Shown here one piece after another: positions 22,726-25,433 of a DNA stretch of 25,433 nucleotides. The notes beneath the pieces are model-generated. The model made no database searches. It was given only the letters and a program-made list of their open reading frames with translations, and was not told the origin of the DNA. Each line of letters starts with the position of its first letter. The first letter of the stretch is position 1. The position numbers and the translations under genes are program-made. The stretch is from JAMXLO01 sp041487355 (GTDB taxonomy: Bacteria > Pseudomonadota > Alphaproteobacteria > Acetobacterales > Acetobacteraceae): the NCBI GenBank assembly GCA_041487355.1, contig JBGPND010000059.1:1-25433 (forward strand), given 5' to 3'.

Positions 22726-23862
22726 TCAGTGGAACGTGACGACGGCAGGGTTGGCAAACTTGTTGCGCGTCACCGGCTGGTTGTCCTGCCACGACAGGTG
22801 GAAATACAGCGCCGCCACCTCGGCATAGTTCTCGAACGTGTCAGCCGTCGCTTCGAACGCCTTGTGCCGCAGTTGTGCGGCGGCCGCCTGATCGCCCAGC
22901 AGCTCCTTCGCTTCCGCCCACAGATCGTAGCCGGTCGAACTGGTCGGATAGATCTGCAGTGCCTTGGCCAGCAAGCCGTCGGCGCGCGCCGCGTCGTGCA
23001 GGCCCATCTGCGCCGCCGCCCAGGTCATGTACGCCGTGGCCAGCAGCACGGTGTTGGCCGGCGGCGCTTCCCTGACCAGGCGTTCCATTCGTTCGGCCGC
23101 CTGGCGGTAGTCGTCCACCTCCACCTCGGCGAATGCCATGTTCAGCGCCGCGACCGGATTGGCGGGATCGGCGGCGACGGCAGCGGCAAATGCCGCCTTG
23201 GCTGCCTTCGGATCATTCTGAAACAGCGCCACGATGCCGCGCACGTTCTCGAACAGCGAACGCTGGAGATTGACCGGCGTCGGCGGCAGCTTCGCCTTGG
23301 CCTGCTCCGCCAGCGCCAGCACGTCGCCAAACTCCTTGTCGGCTGAATGCACCTGCAGCAGGTAGAGTGCCGTGGTGTAGGGCGCGAGCTGCGATGCTCC
23401 CCATAGCGCACTGCGGCGGACGAATGCCGGCAGGCTCTCATCGTCGCGCGGGACCAGCACCTGCTCGAAGCCGCCGCGGCCGTGGGCGCTGCCACTGACC
23501 AGCCCGCGCAGCGCGCCATTCTGCAGAAAGAGCGCCAGGCGCAGCCGATCGGGCGTGTAGCCCAACTCGGTCTGCAGCGCATACGCCACACCCTGCACGC
23601 GTGCCGCCTCCGCCAGCGCCATGCCCAGACCCTGCTTGCGGCTGGCACGGATCTCGGGCGGGTCGACCAGCGACCGCGTATCGGCGATCGCGCGCAGCTG
23701 GCCTTCGAAGGCCTGCTCGAGCGTGACCTCATCGATCGAAATCTTGTCGCTCCTGGGAGGCGCGACCACTTCCACGACGACGTTGTCCGCGTTCATGACC
23801 GCATCGGCGCCGAGCAGTCCGAGCGCCACGAGCAACGCGGCTGCGAGTGCTGTGAGGTCCAT
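22726..23862 (-). CDS. TPR-like exported protein of unknown function
   Basis: This 378-residue protein begins with a signal peptide or membrane anchor (MDLTALAAALLVALGLLGADA). After a linker rich in Val and charged residues, helical repeats follow, most clearly at about 210-330. There, segments such as DPKAAKAAFAAAVAADPANPVAALNMAFAEVEV and DDYRQAAERMERLV, ARADGLLAKALQIYPTSS and LLGDQAAAAQLRHKAFE show TPR spacing of A, G and P. TPR proteins scaffold other proteins; no catalytic motif is seen. The ribosome site GGGGGAACC precedes the ATG. It is convergent with the MFS gene and lies downstream of the aldo/keto reductase. I do not recognise a specific family. Confidence 0.75.
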   Translation of the reverse strand: MDLTALAAALLVALGLLGADAVMNADNVVVEVVAPPRSDKISIDEVTLEQAFEGQLRAIADTRSLVDPPEIRASRKQGLGMALAEAARVQGVAYALQTELGYTPDRLRLALFLQNGALRGLVSGSAHGRGGFEQVLVPRDDESLPAFVRRSALWGASQLAPYTTALYLLQVHSADKEFGDVLALAEQAKAKLPPTPVNLQRSLFENVRGIVALFQNDPKAAKAAFAAAVAADPANPVAALNMAFAEVEVDDYRQAAERMERLVREAPPANTVLLATAYMTWAAAQMGLHDAARADGLLAKALQIYPTSSTGYDLWAEAKELLGDQAAAAQLRHKAFEATADTFENYAEVAALYFHLSWQDNQPVTRNKFANPAVVTFH

Positions 23863-24011
23863 CCTGGTTCCCCCGGGCGGCGCGGCACTTCGTGGCAGCG
23901 CCGGAACAATGGAGGCGCAAGCTAGCCTTCCGCGGGGCCGTGCCGCAACGTTTCCGTGCGCCCGTTAGTACGCATGGAGCGTGTTCAGCATAAGTGGCAT
24001 CTCGCCGGAGT

Positions 24012-24038
24012 GATGGGTTTCGCTCTGCTCAACCCATC
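24012..24038. terminator. Hairpin after the aldo/keto reductase, repeat-like terminator
   Basis: GATGGGTT at 24012-24019 pairs with AACCCATC at 24031-24038 around an 11-base loop rich in CGCTC. It begins 10 bases past the aldo/keto reductase stop. GATGGGTT...AACCCATC palindromes with GAGCG-type loops are a recurrent dispersed repeat in proteobacteria (recalled, not searched). I see nothing else in the 185-base gap 23863-24047. Confidence 0.5.
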
Positions 24039-24047
24039 GCGGCTGCG

Positions 24048-24998
24048 TCACCTGCTGGCGGTGTTGAGCGCCTCGATGTCCTGCGTGTCGAGCTTCAGCT
24101 CCACCGCCTTGAGGATTTCCTGCAACTGGTCGAGGCTGGTGGCGCTGGCGATTGGCGCCGTCACGCTTGGCCGCGCGATCAGCCAGGCCAACGCCACCTG
24201 CGCCGGCGTCGCCTTGTGCCGCGCCGCCACATCGTCCAGCGCCTTCAGCACGCGGAAGCCGCGCTCGTTGAGGTACTTCTTCACGCCGCCGCCGCGCGGG
24301 CTCTTCGACAGGTCCGCCTCCGAGCGGTACTTGCCGGTCAGGAAGCCGGCGCCCAGCGCGTAATAGTTGATCACGCCGAGCCCTTCCGCCTGGCACAGCG
24401 GCTCCAGTTCGGCCTCGTAGATCGGCCGCTCGACCAGATTGTAGTGTGGCTGCAGCGATTCATAACGCGGCAGACCGTTCTTGCGGCTGATGTCCAGCGC
24501 CGACTTCAGCCGCGCGGCGGTGAAGTTCGATGCGCCGATCGCACGCACCTTGCCCTGCTTCACCAGGTCGGCGAACGCCTGCGCCGTCTCTTCCTGCGAC
24601 GTGTCCGGATCGTCGCGATGCGCCTGGTAGAGGTCGATCGTGTCCGTCTGCAGCCGCTGCAGCGACGCATCCACCTCCTGCATGATCCAGGCGCGTGACA
24701 GCCCCTTGTCACCGGAACCCATCGGCGCGCCGACCTTGGTGGCGATGATCACATCGTCCCGTTTGCCGCGGCGCTTCAGCCAGTTGCCGATCACGGTCTC
24801 CGACTCGCCGCCCTGGTGGCCGCGCGCCCACACGGAATAGACGTCCGCCGTGTCGATCGCATTGAACCCGGCCGCCATGAGCGCATCGAGCAGTTTGAAG
24901 GAGGTCGCTTCGTCCGCGGTCCAGCCGAACACGTTGCCGCCGAACATCAGGGGTGGCATCTCAATCCCCGAACCGCCGAGCTTGCGCTTTTCCATCAT
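24048..24998 (-). CDS. Aldo/keto reductase
   Basis: This 316-residue NADPH-dependent (beta/alpha)8 oxidoreductase has the catalytic tetrad Asp49, Tyr54 (DTADVY), Lys88 (ATKVG) and His127 (YQAHRDD). ASNFTAARL and a C-terminal cofactor loop with VTAPIASATSLDQLQE are typical of the YajO/YghZ-like AKR group (KLGGSGIEMPPLMFGGNVFGW at its start). The preferred start is one of two adjacent ATGs (24998 or 24995) following AGGAG; both spacings are acceptable. It would reduce aldehydes or ketones; the substrate is unknown. It appears monocistronic, with a hairpin just after the stop. Confidence 0.9.
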   Translation of the reverse strand: MMEKRKLGGSGIEMPPLMFGGNVFGWTADEATSFKLLDALMAAGFNAIDTADVYSVWARGHQGGESETVIGNWLKRRGKRDDVIIATKVGAPMGSGDKGLSRAWIMQEVDASLQRLQTDTIDLYQAHRDDPDTSQEETAQAFADLVKQGKVRAIGASNFTAARLKSALDISRKNGLPRYESLQPHYNLVERPIYEAELEPLCQAEGLGVINYYALGAGFLTGKYRSEADLSKSPRGGGVKKYLNERGFRVLKALDDVAARHKATPAQVALAWLIARPSVTAPIASATSLDQLQEILKAVELKLDTQDIEALNTASR

Positions 24999-25433
24999 GG
25001 TCTCTCCTATTTCTCTCACGCCCGCCGCACACCCAGAACAGCACGGCGGCGCACTGCACGAAGGCTGTCAGGTCCGCCAGCAGGTTCCTGCGCCGCATGC
25101 TTGCCTTCTTGCGCCACCAGGTCTTTCCGGGCCTTTGGGCCGCAGTTCGCGTCGTACCAGTATGCCTGCCACACATTGTGGCGGATTTCCCAGGCCGGTG
25201 CACGAGGGCGGGCGCTAGGCCCGCCGGGCCGCCCGACCAGCCGATCGCCGCCTCCCTTGCGCGCTATCCTGCCGGTGCCTGACGTCCCGGCCGAGTTACG
25301 CGATCGCGCCGCGGCTCGCCATGAACCGTCGGGCAAGATTCACCGCAGAGTTCGCCAGCGGCCGGGGGGCCGCCCCCCGGTGCGGCCCCACCGCCCGCGG
25401 CGCACACGGCGGGGGTGCATTTATTGGATGGCG
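24999..25433. other. 435-base right-end stretch without a supported gene
   Basis: Open frames exist on both strands, but none has a ribosome site together with recognisable protein features. One minus-strand frame (to 25016) contains WQAYWYDANCG. Another (24961-25203) contains a short hydrophobic run, LLADLTAFVQCAAVLFWVC, then overlaps the aldo/keto reductase start. An ATG at 25321 is open to the right edge without a ribosome site. The last 80 bases are extremely G/C-rich. This could be decayed coding sequence or the edge of a gene beyond the window. Confidence 0.5.
25362..25380. repeat. GC-only palindrome at the right end
   Basis: CCGGGGGG at 25362-25369 and CCCCCCGG at 25373-25380 form a perfect 8-bp stem with a three-base loop (CCG). 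No T tract follows on either strand within ten bases. It may be a terminator-like or repeat structure for a gene outside the window. Confidence 0.45.

Noticed and set aside
25016..25336. Minus-strand frame with WQAYWYDANCG, and the overlapping frame at 24961-25203
   Set aside because: Neither has a ribosome site or a recognisable domain, and one overlaps the aldo/keto reductase start. Not enough to call a gene.
25321..25433. Plus-strand ATG open to the right edge
   Set aside because: No ribosome site and a Gly/Arg/Ala-rich translation through the GC palindrome; likely chance in very GC-rich DNA.

Overview
The window is GC-rich, densely coding bacterial DNA. It has typical Shine-Dalgarno sites, short gaps, many ATGA overlaps, and dispersed palindromic repeats of a kind common in Alphaproteobacteria. 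The gene families (NMT1/TauA-type ABC importers, class III CoA-transferase, TakP-like TRAP transporter, DUF1127, beta-class GST) also suggest an alphaproteobacterium, possibly Rhodospirillales/Acetobacteraceae or Rhizobiales. This placement is inferred from gene content only. I see no rRNA, tRNA, CRISPR array, phage gene or transposase.

Layout, left to right. (1) A gene start running off the left edge (1-66, minus) and a MetE-like zinc alkyltransferase (300-1451, minus). (2) A divergent plus-strand operon (1586-6258): substrate-binding protein, permease, ATPase, second permease, class III CoA-transferase. (3) A minus-strand frame encoding a DUF1127 segment followed by a GFA zinc domain (6280-6990). 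(4) A divergent GST/TetR pair with a candidate shared operator (7185-8545). (5) A minus-strand catabolic-looking operon (8542-12072): zinc alcohol dehydrogenase, a second MetE-like protein, a tandem alpha/beta-barrel protein, and a carboxymuconolactone-decarboxylase-family protein. (6) A divergent plus-strand operon (12194-16889): second substrate-binding protein, ATPase, permease, SDR dehydrogenase, Old Yellow Enzyme. (7) A minus-strand TRAP cluster (16908-20976): dctP broken by a one-base frameshift in a C6 run, a REP-like inverted repeat, dctQ, long dctM, TerC/YjbE-type membrane protein. (8) An MFS drug exporter (plus), a TPR-like secreted protein (minus) and an aldo/keto reductase (minus). 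The last 435 bases hold no gene I can support.

How they may work together: regions 1, 2, 5 and 6 look like one peripheral catabolic locus. Two related importers would bring in small organic substrates. Two MetE-fold enzymes could move an alkyl or methyl group to a thiol. The dehydrogenases, ene-reductase and CoA-transferase could then process the product. The substrate cannot be read from sequence. The two stand-alone MetE-like catalytic domains, with intact zinc ligands but different substrate-loop residues and set among catabolic rather than methionine genes, are the best candidate here for an undescribed pathway.
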